A DNA stretch of 64,000 nt from Nitrobacter sp039808345 (GTDB lineage: Bacteria; Pseudomonadota; Alphaproteobacteria; Rhizobiales; Xanthobacteraceae), in assembly GCF_047824785.1 (NCBI RefSeq), contig NZ_CP181167.1, positions 1,798,001 through 1,862,000 on the forward strand, given 5' to 3'. Each line of letters opens with the position of its first letter. The first letter of the stretch is position 1. The translations under genes and the position numbers were made by a program. Below are positions 8,512 to 17,826 of the stretch, piece after piece. The notes under the pieces were generated by a model. The model was not told the DNA's origin. It ran no database searches and was given only the letters and a program-made list of their open reading frames with translations.

Positions 8512-9159
8512 ATGGGAGTAAGAGATACTAAGAAAGCAGAGCTCTTGCCCGGCGCGGTTCGTGGCAGATCGCGAACTGACAGGTCAAAGCGTCGAACCCT
8601 TGGTGTTCGAGAGCGCGTTCTCGCGACGGCTGATGATCTTTTCTTTAAGGAAGGAATTCACGAAACGGGGATCAATAAGCTCATTGATCAGGCTGGGGTT
8701 GCAAAAGCCTCATTCTATTCGGTCTTTCCGAGCAAGGACGATCTCGTGGAGGCTTGTCTCGAGTCGCGTCATAAGGCCTCTCTCGAACGGCTAAGGAAAA
8801 TAGAAATCCGGGCTGCCCCGTTAGAATCAAAAATCAGCGACGTATTTGATTTGCTGTTGGACGTTGCGTCGAAATCGACCTTCCGAGGTTGCCTGTTTGT
8901 CGTTGCCGCAATTGAGCAGAATGGTCGGAACTCCTCCGCGCCTCGCTGGGTTCGGATTCACAAATTGGCGGTGCGCGATACGTTCGTACGGATGCTTACC
9001 GCTGCTGGAATCAAGGCAGCGAGGGAAATCGCTGAGCAACTTTCCATCATATATGATGGCAGTCTGGTCACTGCGGCAGTTAGGCCTCGGTCGGGTGCCA
9101 TTCAACGTGCGCGCCTGATGGCGGTCTCGCTGATCCGTAACGCGTCTCGGACTCATTAA
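8512..9159 (+). CDS. TetR/AcrR family transcriptional regulator
   Basis: Repressor with an N-terminal helix-turn-helix: RERVLATADDLFFKEGIHETGINKLIDQAGVAKASFYSVFPSKDDLV is the classic TetR DNA-binding domain. The C-terminal half contains FRGCLFVVAAIEQNG, a pattern seen in one common TetR subgroup. The ATG at 8512 is preferred, with GGCGG just upstream. A TTG at 8461 in frame would add 17 residues outside the domain. About 215 aa. It faces the AhpD-like gene, and its ligand is unknown. The coding region looks less GC-rich than its neighbours, which could mean later arrival. Confidence 0.9.
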   Translation: MGVRDTKKAELLPGAVRGRSRTDRSKRRTLGVRERVLATADDLFFKEGIHETGINKLIDQAGVAKASFYSVFPSKDDLVEACLESRHKASLERLRKIEIRAAPLESKISDVFDLLLDVASKSTFRGCLFVVAAIEQNGRNSSAPRWVRIHKLAVRDTFVRMLTAAGIKAAREIAEQLSIIYDGSLVTAAVRPRSGAIQRARLMAVSLIRNASRTH

Positions 9160-9212
9160 CGGGCAAACCAGATACCCGGCACGTTTGTCCTACCGGGTGG
9201 GCGACCGCACGA

Positions 9213-9350
9213 TTATTCTTGATCGTTCGCATTTGGCGAAAAGCCGCGCGATCCTGAGTCGCGGGGGAATGCGGCGGTCTTTCGGGTGTCCGGAATATCC
9301 GTCAGCATCTGGTCTGCCGGCGCTTTGCCCGGCCTGGATTTCTGCTTCAT
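9213..9350 (-). pseudogene. Probable remnant of an IS3-family OrfA transposase N-terminus
   Basis: A 45-codon frame begins MKQKSRPGKAPADQMLTDI and is preceded by AAGGAG with good spacing. Rhizobial IS3 OrfA proteins begin with MKRKSRP-like sequence followed by a basic region and the helix-turn-helix. Here the frame is lost soon after and stops at 45 residues. Identification rests on the first 20 residues only, so it is tentative. The 310-base space between tetR and ynfA holds nothing else recognisable. Confidence 0.4.
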
Positions 9351-9468
9351 CTTTGCTCCTTGCGGCACGGTAAACACGCTCCCGTATTATTCGCATAAGG
9401 TATATTATGGAATATTAATTGGCGGTATTTTTCTGTCAGGCTTTTAAATAGAAGGATCAGATGCTTAC

Positions 9469-9795
9469 TCAGATTTCGCGCGGTCCGAACAGGATGACCG
9501 CGGCTCCTACAAGGCAGATCAGCGCGCCCGTGAGATCCCACCTGTCCGGCTTAAGGCCTTCCACGGACCAGCGCCATCCAAGCGCGGCGACGATGTAAAT
9601 GCCGCCGTAAGCTGCGTAGGCGCGCCCTGCCGCTTCACTGTCCACCAATGTGAGCAGATAAGCGAACAGCGCCAGGGAAGCCATTCCCGGCACGAGCCAC
9701 CAGACCGGCTTTCCGAGACGCAACCAGGCCCAGAATGCGAAGCAACCGGCGATTTCCGCAATGGCGGCGCCAACATATGCAGCAGGTGTGATCAC
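9469..9795 (-). CDS. ynfA: YnfA family small membrane protein (UPF0060)
   Basis: 108 aa with four predicted membrane helices, the typical length for the family. Characteristic sequences are AEIAGCFAFWAWLRLGKPVWWL, GRAYAAYGGIYI and a late acidic-basic stretch EGLKPDRWDLTGALICL. The fold resembles one half of small drug/metabolite transporters; the function is not settled. It uses a GTG start at 9795; the upstream ribosome site is weak. It stands alone between an IS remnant and the MBL-fold gene. Confidence 0.9.
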   Translation of the reverse strand: MITPAAYVGAAIAEIAGCFAFWAWLRLGKPVWWLVPGMASLALFAYLLTLVDSEAAGRAYAAYGGIYIVAALGWRWSVEGLKPDRWDLTGALICLVGAAVILFGPREI

Positions 9796-9966
9796 TTCGA
9801 TCCGTGTTGCTGGACGACTGCTTCCGATCCTCTCCGAAGAAACACGCGTCGGGAGCGGACGTCGATCCGATCATGGCGTCGATAAATATATCGAGGAATC
9901 ATCGATACTTGGTGAGTTTTCTGAAAGTAGCGGTGAAATCCATCTTTCAGTCCGAGCGGGTTTCCC

Positions 9967-10770
9967 TCAGGCCGTATCGATCGTGAGACGCATTCCGTCA
10001 TACGCCGGCGCGACATTCGCCGGAAGCTCCCGCCGCAGTATCTCGTAATCCAGGTCGGAATGCATGTTGGTGATCACGGCGCGCCTGGGCTTGAATCGCT
10101 CGATCCACGACAACGCATCGGCGACGCTGAAATGAGTAGGGTGCTGCGCGTAGCGTAGCGCATCGACGATCCACAGATCGAGATTCTCCAGAGCAGGCCA
10201 GCTTTCCGGCGGAATGTCGCAAAGATCCGGCGTATAGGCGGCGTCGCCGATCCGATAGCCCAGCGCCGTGATCTGACCGTGCTGCACCAGAAAGGCCGAC
10301 AATGTGAGCGCGCCGCCGCTGCCGTTGATGGTCCGGCTTTCGCTCGCTTCAATCGAGCGTTGTTCGAGTATCGGCGGATAGAAGCTGCCCTCGGGTGTCT
10401 CGAAGCAGTAAGCAAAACGCTGCATGACATCCACAGCGGTGGACCTGTTGAGATACACCGGAATCCGCCGGCCCTGATGCAGGACGACGGAGCGGAGGTC
10501 ATCGATTCCGTGAGTCTGGTCGGCATGTTCGTGGCTCAGGAACACTGCATCGATATGATCGACATTGGCGTCGATCAATTGCTCCCGCAGGTCAGGCGAG
10601 GTGTCGATCACAACGCGGGTCGTGCCCTCCTCCGAGGTGCGCTCGGCCATGAGGGAGCAGCGGCGGCGGCGGTTCTTCGGATTCGCCGGATCACAGGCGC
10701 CCCAGCCCATTGCCGGACGTGGCACGCCGGCGGACGAACCGCAGCCAAGAACGGTCAGCGTCAGCGTCAT
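9967..10770 (-). CDS. MBL-fold metallo-hydrolase (PhnP-like)
   Basis: 267 aa. The beta-lactamase fold signature is visible as LSHEHADQTHGIDDLR, giving HxHxDH-type metal ligands, with later ligands in TNMHSDLDY. The N-terminus TVLGCGSSAGVPRPAMGWGACD matches the PhnP/phosphoribosyl cyclic phosphate phosphodiesterase-like subgroup. Such genes often follow tatD in alphaproteobacteria. The ATG at 10770 overlaps the tatD stop (ATGA), so the two are coupled. A longer frame reaches 11097, but it crosses into tatD out of frame and is not real. The substrate is unknown. Confidence 0.88.
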   Translation of the reverse strand: MTLTLTVLGCGSSAGVPRPAMGWGACDPANPKNRRRRCSLMAERTSEEGTTRVVIDTSPDLREQLIDANVDHIDAVFLSHEHADQTHGIDDLRSVVLHQGRRIPVYLNRSTAVDVMQRFAYCFETPEGSFYPPILEQRSIEASESRTINGSGGALTLSAFLVQHGQITALGYRIGDAAYTPDLCDIPPESWPALENLDLWIVDALRYAQHPTHFSVADALSWIERFKPRRAVITNMHSDLDYEILRRELPANVAPAYDGMRLTIDTA

Positions 10771-11558
10771 GCGGCGGCGTCCGGATGCGGTACCTTGGAG
10801 AACAGCCGAAAGAAGTTCTCGGTGGTTTGTCGCGAGATGTCGTCGAATGAAACGCCGCGCACGTCCGCCAGCACCTTCGCGGTCTCCACGACATAAGAAG
10901 GTTCGTTGCGCTTGCCGCGAAACTTGCCGGGCGCAAGATACGGTGCATCGGTTTCGATCAGGATGCGATCCGAGGGCAATTCCGCGGCGAGCGCGCGCAA
11001 TGCATCGGATTTCTTGAAGGTTAGAATTCCGGTGAAGCCGACATACAATCCGAGCGCGACCGCTTTCATCGCGAGTTCGCGCCCACCCGTGTAGCAATGC
11101 AGCACCGCGCGGAACGCGCCCTTCGTCATTTCCTCCTCAAGGATATGACCGCAATCCTCGTCCGCCTCGCGGGTGTGGATCACCAAGGGTAAGCCGGTTT
11201 CGCGCGCGGCCGCAATGTGAGCGCGGAATCCCCGCGCCTGCGCCTCTGGTGAGCCGTGCTCGTAGAAATAGTCCAGCCCCGCCTCTCCCAGCGCGGCGAC
11301 TTTTGGGTGGCGTGTCAGCGCGGTGAGTTCGTCGGTCGAAATGCCGTCCTCTTCGTCGGCATGATGCGGATGGGTGCCGACCGAGCAATAGACATTCGAA
11401 AACCGTTCCGCGATGGCGAGCAGTTTCGCCTGCTCCCTCACCCGGGTCGAAATCGTCATCATGCGCCCTACCCCCGCCGCTTCAGCGCGCGCCACCACGG
11501 CGTCGAGTTCATCGGCGAAATCGGGAAAATCAAGATGGCAGTGACTGTCGACAAGCAT
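10767..11558 (-). CDS. tatD: TatD family metal-dependent DNase/hydrolase
   Basis: 263 aa TIM-barrel amidohydrolase. DSHCHLDFPDF at the N-terminus gives the HxH metal site, ALGEAGLDYFYEHGS the bridging glutamate, VIHTREADED and VLHCYTGG further His ligands, and LIETDAPYLAPGKFRGKRNEP the closing Asp and the family C-terminal motif. Known members are 3'-5' exonucleases or D-aminoacyl-tRNA hydrolases. It lies 15 bases downstream of metG, the usual alphaproteobacterial order metG-tatD-MBL. Confidence 0.93.
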   Translation of the reverse strand: MLVDSHCHLDFPDFADELDAVVARAEAAGVGRMMTISTRVREQAKLLAIAERFSNVYCSVGTHPHHADEEDGISTDELTALTRHPKVAALGEAGLDYFYEHGSPEAQARGFRAHIAAARETGLPLVIHTREADEDCGHILEEEMTKGAFRAVLHCYTGGRELAMKAVALGLYVGFTGILTFKKSDALRALAAELPSDRILIETDAPYLAPGKFRGKRNEPSYVVETAKVLADVRGVSFDDISRQTTENFFRLFSKVPHPDAAA

Positions 11559-11573
11559 CGGCGTTTAACGGTT

Positions 11574-13673
11574 TCATGCTGAAGGCGGTTCGACATAGCG
11601 CGGAAACACAGGAACCGGCGCCGGCAAGGCCGAACCCGGTTTGATGCGGACGTTGCCGCCAAGCGTCGCAAAATTCCGCTCGTCCGCGGGAATGCCGAGA
11701 CTGCCCAGAAGCTTCGCACAGGCGGCAGGCATCGCGGGCTGAGCAAGGATCGCGATCTGGCGCACGACCTCGGCGGTAACGTACAGCACGGTCTTCTGCC
11801 GCGCCGGGTCGGTCTTGGCGAGGGCCCAGGGCGCCTCGCCCGCGAAATAGCGGTTGGCTTCGGCGACGACGGACCAGATGGCATTGAGGGCCTGATGGAT
11901 CTGCTGCGCATTCATCGCCTCACGCGCGATCGCGATCATGCCGTCCGCCTGTGCAAGGATGGCCTTGTCGGAGTCGCTGAAATCTCCGGGCTCCGGCAGA
12001 ACGCCGCCTTGCTGCTTGGCGATCATCGACAGCGAGCGTTGTGCGAGGTTGCCGAAGTCGTTGGCGAGGTCGGCATTGATGCGCGCCACGATCGCCTCGT
12101 GGTTGTAGCTGCCGTCCTGTCCGAAGGGCACCTCGCGCAGGAAGAAGTAGCGCATCTGATCGACGCCGTACTGCGCGGCAAGGCTGAAGGGATCGACGAC
12201 ATTGCCGACCGACTTCGACATCTTCTCACCGCGGTTGAATAAAAAGCCGTGCGCATACACCCGCTTCGGCAACGCGATTCCCGCCGACATCAGGAAGGCC
12301 GGCCAGTAGACCGCATGAAAGCGGATGATGTCCTTGCCGATGATGTGGACGTCGGCCGGCCAGAAGCGCCAGTTGCTCTCGTCCTCGTCCGGATAGCCGA
12401 CGCCGGTGATATAGTTGGTCAGTGCGTCGACCCAGACGTACATGACGTGCTCGGGGTCGTCGGGAACCTTGACGCCCCAGTCGAAGGTGGTGCGCGAAAT
12501 CGACAGATCCTTCAGGCCGCCCTTCACGAAGCTGACGACTTCGTTGCGGCGGGAATCCGGACCTATGAAGTCCGGCTGGCTTTCGTACAGGGCAAGAAGC
12601 CTGTCCTCATAGGCCGAGAGCTTGAAAAAATAGCTCTTCTCCTCCACCCATTCGACCGGCGTTCCTTGCGGGCCACGCCGCACGTTGTCCTCGCCGACGA
12701 CCGTCTCGTCCTCTGCGTAATAGGCTTCGTCGCGCACCGAGTACCATCCGGAGTAGTTCGACAGGTAGATGTCGCCATTCTCGGCCATGCGCTTCCAGAT
12801 TTCCTGGACCGAGCGATGGTGCGCGGATTCCGATGTGCGGATGAACCGATCGAACGAGATGTGCAGCGTTTCGTCGAGTTTCCGCAGCAGCTCCGCGTTT
12901 CGCGTGGCGAGTTCAAGCGCTGAGATGTTTTCCCGCTGCGCTGTCTGCACCATTTTCTGGCCGTGCTCGTCGGTGCCGGTGAGGAAGAACACATCCTTGC
13001 CGTCGAGCCTTTGGAAACGCGCGAGCGCGTCGGTGGCGATGGCCTCATATGCGTGACCGATGTGCGGCGCGCCGTTCGGATAAACGATGGCTGTGGTGAT
13101 ATAGAACGTATTGGCGTGCGATGACGTCGGACTTGAGGGGAGCGATGCAGCGGTCGTATCGACGGTCGTATCAACCTTGGCGCCAACCTTGCGCGGGGCT
13201 CGCGGCTTAGTCTTTTTCACCGGACGCGTTGTAGCGGATCGCTTCGGCGCAGCCGTTTTGGGCGTCGCATTCTTCGGTGCGGTTTTCCTCGGCGCAACCT
13301 TCCTCGGCGTAACTTTCTTCGTCGCGGCTTTCTTTGGCGTTACCTTCTTCGACGCTGTCTTCCTGGTCGCGACCTTTTTCGGGGTTCTTGTCGCCGGCTG
13401 CTTTTTAACCGCCTTCCTGACGGTTTTCCGGGCGGTCTTCCCGATCGCTTTCCTGACTGTCTTTTTCTTTGCCGCCTTTTTAGCCGTCTTCGGCGCGCGC
13501 GCTTTCGTCGTCGCCTTCGTGCTCGTCTCCTTGTTCTTGCGTTTGGCGGTCTTTTTAACCGCCGTCCTGCTGCGCGTCTTGGCTGCCGGGCTACGGCCGG
13601 TGGTGGTGGAACGCGGCTTGCGGCGTTTCACGCGAGGTTTCTTGGCCGTTTTCTTTTTAGCGGGAGCCACCAC
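11574..13673 (-). CDS. metG: Methionyl-tRNA synthetase with a long histone-H1-like basic N-terminal tail
   Basis: Charges tRNA-Met. The catalytic part (about 510 residues) is standard: PNGAPHIGHAYEA holds HIGH near residue 204 and GEKMSKSVGN near residue 483. The connective peptide lacks the zinc cysteines, and there is no C-terminal Trbp111-like domain. Before it lie about 185 residues made almost only of Lys, Ala, Arg, Thr and Pro, with repeats such as KKVTPKKAATKK and RKVAPRKTAPKN, resembling bacterial histone-H1-like tails. The GTG at 13673 is preferred because AAGGA sits just upstream; a TTG at 13709 also keeps the frame. No stop separates tail and enzyme. Whether the tail is translated as drawn is an inference from the ribosome site and open frame. 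Confidence 0.92.
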   Translation of the reverse strand: MVAPAKKKTAKKPRVKRRKPRSTTTGRSPAAKTRSRTAVKKTAKRKNKETSTKATTKARAPKTAKKAAKKKTVRKAIGKTARKTVRKAVKKQPATRTPKKVATRKTASKKVTPKKAATKKVTPRKVAPRKTAPKNATPKTAAPKRSATTRPVKKTKPRAPRKVGAKVDTTVDTTAASLPSSPTSSHANTFYITTAIVYPNGAPHIGHAYEAIATDALARFQRLDGKDVFFLTGTDEHGQKMVQTAQRENISALELATRNAELLRKLDETLHISFDRFIRTSESAHHRSVQEIWKRMAENGDIYLSNYSGWYSVRDEAYYAEDETVVGEDNVRRGPQGTPVEWVEEKSYFFKLSAYEDRLLALYESQPDFIGPDSRRNEVVSFVKGGLKDLSISRTTFDWGVKVPDDPEHVMYVWVDALTNYITGVGYPDEDESNWRFWPADVHIIGKDIIRFHAVYWPAFLMSAGIALPKRVYAHGFLFNRGEKMSKSVGNVVDPFSLAAQYGVDQMRYFFLREVPFGQDGSYNHEAIVARINADLANDFGNLAQRSLSMIAKQQGGVLPEPGDFSDSDKAILAQADGMIAIAREAMNAQQIHQALNAIWSVVAEANRYFAGEAPWALAKTDPARQKTVLYVTAEVVRQIAILAQPAMPAACAKLLGSLGIPADERNFATLGGNVRIKPGSALPAPVPVFPRYVEPPSA

Positions 13674-13726
13674 AAATTCCTTATGAAGCAGGCTGGAGGT
13701 CGAGAACAATCATGAGCGGAATGTTT

Positions 13727-14767
13727 TTACCGCGTTGCTTCTGCGAGAAGCCCGAACACCGAAAAAACCAGCGGTTTTCGCTCGAGATTATAGGTCTCCG
13801 TCTCGCGCGCGGCGTTATTGATCTTTTCCCATACCTCCGCCAGCCGTGCAAGACGAGGAAGATCGGCGTTCGCATCGCCGATGCGGAGTCGCTCGCCGAT
13901 CCAGCGGTCCACGCTGTCGACGAAAGCGCCAAGCGTGGCGCGATCGCTGCCGCTGATGGCGTCGCCGAGCGCGTGGAGTTCGCCCGGGTCGACGTGCGGA
14001 AGGTTGTTCAACAACGCCGTCGTGCGTTGATGGAGCTTCAGCGCGCCGCCTCCCAGAAGCGCCAGCGCCCGCGCGACGCTTCCTTCGGCAGCTTCCGCGG
14101 CTTCCTGCAAGGACGCATCGCCGGGCGCGATCCCTGCCGCTGCCGCGGCCGCGAGGATCACATCGCTCGCCGCCAGCGGGCGCAGCATCAGCTTGCGGCA
14201 TCGTGATTGCATCGTCGCCAATACCCGCGCCGGAGCATGGCTGATCAGGAAGAACAGCGACCGGTGCGGCGGCTCCTCAAGCACCTTGAGCAGCGCATTG
14301 GCGGCGTTGGGATTGAGTTCGTCCACAGGATCGACGATGCACACCCTCCACCCGTTCCCGGTCGCGGTCGATCCGAAAAAGGCGATGGTCTCCCGCGTCT
14401 GCTCGACGCTGATGACCGTGCGCATGACCCCCTTTTCGTTGGGCGTCCGCTCCAGCGTCAGGAGGCCGCCATGCGTGTCGGCCGCGACGTGGCGTACAGC
14501 CGGGTGCGTCGGGTCCAACTGGAGCGTTTCGGCCGACTGCACCTGCGGAGTAACGGGATCGGCATGAGCGAACACAAATCGCGCCATCCGATAGGCCAGT
14601 GTCGCCTTGCCGATCCCCGGCGCGCCGCCGATCAGCCACGCGTGCGGAATGCGGCCGCTGCGATAGGCGTCGAGCAATGTTCGTTCCGCCTCGCCATGGC
14701 CGAAAAGCGCGGTGGTTTCGCGCGGATGCGGAAATGGCGTTTCCGTGGAGGCCGGGCGGGCGATCAT
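13727..14767 (-). CDS. holB: DNA polymerase III subunit delta prime
   Basis: Clamp-loader subunit of the replicase. 346 aa, AAA+ fold with PHAWLIGGAPGIGKATLAYRMARF as P-loop. Sensor-like regions follow in NAANALLKVLEEPP and FFLISHAPARVLATMQSRCRKL, the latter close to the SRC motif of the family. The cysteine-rich zinc module found in many delta-prime proteins is not obvious, as is common in alphaproteobacteria. The start overlaps the end of tmk by 4 bases and metG follows after about 50 bases, the typical tmk-holB-metG order. Confidence 0.93.
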   Translation of the reverse strand: MIARPASTETPFPHPRETTALFGHGEAERTLLDAYRSGRIPHAWLIGGAPGIGKATLAYRMARFVFAHADPVTPQVQSAETLQLDPTHPAVRHVAADTHGGLLTLERTPNEKGVMRTVISVEQTRETIAFFGSTATGNGWRVCIVDPVDELNPNAANALLKVLEEPPHRSLFFLISHAPARVLATMQSRCRKLMLRPLAASDVILAAAAAAGIAPGDASLQEAAEAAEGSVARALALLGGGALKLHQRTTALLNNLPHVDPGELHALGDAISGSDRATLGAFVDSVDRWIGERLRIGDANADLPRLARLAEVWEKINNAARETETYNLERKPLVFSVFGLLAEATR

Positions 14768-15456
14768 GCGCGTGAGGCTTTCGTGGCGGTGTCAGCCGTC
14801 AGCGCGCGGTCGTGCAGAGCGGCCCATACTCTCGCGGCCACCGTGTCGAGGTCGGCGTCGGCATTGATTACGACGCAGCGTTGCGGATCGCTCGCGGCGA
14901 TCGCGCGATAGGCGTCGCGGAGTTTGCGGTGAAAAGCGACATCTTCAGCCTCGAAGCGATCCGGCGCGCCGCTGCCACGGCGAGCGGCCGCGCGCTGCAA
15001 GCCGACCTCGACGGGAACATCGAGGATCACGGTCAGGTCGGGCTTGAGATCTCCGATCGTGACCCGCTCCATCGCGTTCAGAACGCCGGGTAGCACGTTT
15101 CCCAATTGACCCTGATAGACACGGGTGGAATCGGCAAACCGATCGCAGAGCACCCAGATGCCCTGCTCCAGCGCGGGCTTGATGACGGCGTGAACATGGT
15201 CATCGCGGGCTGCCGCAAACAGTAAGGTTTCGGCGTCGGCGCCGAGCAGCTTGCCCACGCCCGACAGGACGAGGTGTCGAATGATTTCGGCTCCCGGCGA
15301 TCCTCCAGGCTCTCGCGTGACGATGGCGCGCAGCTTCTCCGCTTGAAGACGTTCGGCCAGAATCCTGATCTGAGTGGATTTACCGGATCCCTCCCCGCCC
15401 TCGAAAGTAATGAAGCGCCCTCGCTGCGGGTCGGCTTTGGGCGTGGCCTGGACCAT
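14764..15456 (-). CDS. tmk: Thymidylate kinase
   Basis: Phosphorylates dTMP to dTDP with ATP. 230 aa with ITFEGGEGSGKSTQIRIL as the P-loop, the TREPGGSPGAE substrate motif and the DR motif in LCDRFADSTRVYQGQLG. A lid region follows in AARRGSGAPDRFEAED. The start base is shared with the last base of dacC and the end overlaps holB by 4 bases, so all three are co-translated. Confidence 0.95.
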   Translation of the reverse strand: MVQATPKADPQRGRFITFEGGEGSGKSTQIRILAERLQAEKLRAIVTREPGGSPGAEIIRHLVLSGVGKLLGADAETLLFAAARDDHVHAVIKPALEQGIWVLCDRFADSTRVYQGQLGNVLPGVLNAMERVTIGDLKPDLTVILDVPVEVGLQRAAARRGSGAPDRFEAEDVAFHRKLRDAYRAIAASDPQRCVVINADADLDTVAARVWAALHDRALTADTATKASRA

Positions 15457-16697
15457 CAGAGTCTCGCGGCGCCTGAGCGCACCGTCCCGACGACAAGCTC
15501 GATCGCTCCATCGAACGCGCGGCGCATGGTCGAGCCGACGCCAACCGCTTTCGTGGCATGAACCGGCATCTCGACCGCTACTTCCTTGCCTCGCCAGACC
15601 CTGACGACGCCGATCGGCTGGCCCGGCGCGATCGGCGCGCGGACCGGCCCGGAATAGACGATGCGCGCGACCAACCTGTCGCCGCCGTTCTTCTGAACCA
15701 TGACCTGGACCGGGTCCGATACGGCAACCTGAACGGAGCCGCTATCGCCGCCAAATACCTTGGCGTAACCGATCGGCTGTTCCGCGGCGAACAGGGTCCG
15801 GGTCTCGAAATTTCGAAAACCCCATTCCAGCAGCTTTCTGGCTGCGGCCAGCCGGTCGTCGGCGCTCTCAAGACCGTTCACGACCACGATCAGCCGCGTG
15901 CCGTTTTGAACCACCGAGCCGACCAGGCCGTATCCCCCCTCCCTGGTGTAGCCGGTCTTCAGCCCGTCAGCCCCGTCCATCGCTGCCAGAAGCGCGTTGC
16001 GGTTGGACTGACGAATTTTGTTCCAGGTGAATTCACGCTCTCCGAACAGCGTGTAAAAGTCCGGGTACGTCAGCATGATGTGGCGCGCCAGCGCCGCAAG
16101 CTCCCGAACGGTCATCTTGTTGTCGGGATGTGGCAGGCCGCTGGAATTCGCGAAGGTGGAACGGTTCATGCCCAATTCCCGCGCTCGCGCCGTCATCTTG
16201 TCCGCGAAGGCGCTTTCGTCGCCGGCGATGCCTTCCGCAAGCGCCATGCAGGAATCGTTTCCGCTCTGGATGATCGCGCCGCGCAGGAGATCCTGGACAG
16301 GGATACGGCTATTGATCGCCGCGAACATCGTTGATCCGCCGGAAGGCGCCCCGCCCTTTCGCCAGGTGTTCTCGCTGATGACGTACTCGTCCGTCAGCTT
16401 GATCTCGCCTTTTGTGATGGCGTTGAAAACGACTTCCGCCGTCATCAGCTTCATCATGCTGGACGGTGCTCGCAGTTCGTCTGCGTTTTTCTCGAAGAGT
16501 ACGCTACCGCTTTTGGCTTCGAGCAGAATAGCGGTCGGGGCGCTGGTTTCGTAGATGTCTTCTTTCTTCGTCCCCTGGACGCTGTTGTTGGCGGCCAGCA
16601 CGATTTCGCCGAGGCTGATCGTGAGGACGGCGGCGGCCACCAGACCGCGCCAGGCAAGCCCCCCGCGTCTGTCGTGCGTGGAAGATCTGGTTGTCAT
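15456..16697 (-). CDS. dacC: D-alanyl-D-alanine carboxypeptidase (PBP5/6 type)
   Basis: Trims the terminal D-Ala from peptidoglycan pentapeptides in the periplasm. From the ATG at 16697: 413 aa with a signal peptide (LVAAAVLTISLGEIVLA). The three serine peptidase motifs are S80-M-M-K83, S145-G-N147 and K247-T-G249. A PBP5 C-terminal beta domain follows from about residue 300. A frame reaching 16784 would add 29 non-signal residues and is disfavoured. It is downstream of rlpA and shares a base with tmk. dacC/dacF naming is interchangeable here. Confidence 0.93.
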   Translation of the reverse strand: MTTRSSTHDRRGGLAWRGLVAAAVLTISLGEIVLAANNSVQGTKKEDIYETSAPTAILLEAKSGSVLFEKNADELRAPSSMMKLMTAEVVFNAITKGEIKLTDEYVISENTWRKGGAPSGGSTMFAAINSRIPVQDLLRGAIIQSGNDSCMALAEGIAGDESAFADKMTARARELGMNRSTFANSSGLPHPDNKMTVRELAALARHIMLTYPDFYTLFGEREFTWNKIRQSNRNALLAAMDGADGLKTGYTREGGYGLVGSVVQNGTRLIVVVNGLESADDRLAAARKLLEWGFRNFETRTLFAAEQPIGYAKVFGGDSGSVQVAVSDPVQVMVQKNGGDRLVARIVYSGPVRAPIAPGQPIGVVRVWRGKEVAVEMPVHATKAVGVGSTMRRAFDGAIELVVGTVRSGAARL

Positions 16698-16819
16698 GAT
16701 ACGGTCCCGGGCAGACCCTTGTATCAGTTGGGGTGATCGTGAACAACATGGGGCCGCGCGCGTGAAGCGGCCGGATAAAATCAAGGTAGGCTTCGCTCGG
16801 GATGTGAGCGGGGGTTAGC

Positions 16820-17668
16820 TTAATAAAGCCCTCGGCCCGAAAAGAGTTCGCTCGGCCCGCTCTGGTCTGCCGGCGCATAAGCGGCGACCGGGCGGACGCG
16901 GCCCGTAACATCACCCTCACCCTCACCGTATGCAACCTCTCGCGGACCTTCGGATTCCTGCCGATGCGCCGGGAGGCGGCCGGACGCGGAGGTTTCGCCG
17001 ATCGACGGCCGGAGTTCAGGAACAAACGGCCGCGCCGAGGCGACCCTGACGGTTGACGGCGACGGCGCGGGCACGCCCGTTCGCAGGGTTGCCATCAACT
17101 GCCGATCATCGGAGCCTTCAAGCGGCGCGCGTCCGACATATTCGACCCGCACCGGCGCGACGCCATTTCGCTTGAATTCCAGCAATTCGGCCGCCTTGTT
17201 TGAGACATCGATCAGGCGGTTGCTATGATACGGCCCACGATCGTTGACGCGGACGACCAGGGATTTGCTGTTGCCGAGGTTTGTAACCCGGACATAGCAC
17301 GGCAACGGGAGGGTCGGGTGCGCGGCAGACAGCGAAGTCATGTCGAAAACCTCGCCGTTGGCTGTCAGGCGGCCATGAAAGGCATCGCCATACCAGGACG
17401 CGAGTCCCTCGGCTTTGTATTTGGTGTTTTCCTGGGGAACGTAAACCCGTCCGGCGACCGTATAGGGCTTGCCGACCCGGTAAGTCCCGCCGCCTTTTGG
17501 CACCGTCTCGCCCGAGGTAACCACCCGAGGACTGCTCGAAACGCCGTATTTCGGGTCAATCCGGCTGAGCTTGCTCGATGAGCCGCAATTGGCGAGCATC
17601 AGACATACGCCCGCGGCGGCTAAGGCGCGCGCAGCAAGCCGGATTCGATCTGAACCTGATTTCCCCAT
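16820..17668 (-). CDS. rlpA: RlpA-like septal ring lipoprotein
   Basis: Outer-membrane lipoprotein of the lytic transglycosylase family acting on denuded glycan. 282 aa; lipobox LANC with C28 as the lipidated residue. The double-psi beta-barrel follows: GLASWYGDAFHGRLTANGE (E106) and VRVNDRGPYHSNRLIDVS (D143), the residues expected to be catalytic. No SPOR domain is visible at the C-terminus; instead there is a Pro/Ser/Arg-rich tail. It heads the dacC-tmk-holB-metG run, 122 bases from dacC. Confidence 0.9.
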   Translation of the reverse strand: MGKSGSDRIRLAARALAAAGVCLMLANCGSSSKLSRIDPKYGVSSSPRVVTSGETVPKGGGTYRVGKPYTVAGRVYVPQENTKYKAEGLASWYGDAFHGRLTANGEVFDMTSLSAAHPTLPLPCYVRVTNLGNSKSLVVRVNDRGPYHSNRLIDVSNKAAELLEFKRNGVAPVRVEYVGRAPLEGSDDRQLMATLRTGVPAPSPSTVRVASARPFVPELRPSIGETSASGRLPAHRQESEGPREVAYGEGEGDVTGRVRPVAAYAPADQSGPSELFSGRGLY

Positions 17669-17826
17669 CCGTCCCCAAGACCCGATCCCTGGCGGGACTG
17701 CCCCACTTCACAGCGCCAGTCAGCATGATCATGATACGGTCATGACCATACCAAGTCGTGAACATATCGCAGCGCAAAGACGGCGGAAATACGGTAACGA
17801 GACGCAGGGGCAAAACGAGTAGTAAA

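Noticed and set aside
13111..13686. Long hydrophobic plus-strand frame opposite the MetRS tail
   Set aside because: It is the antisense of Lys/Ala-rich codons, which gives Phe/Val/Ala-rich nonsense; no ribosome site, and the minus strand has the real gene.
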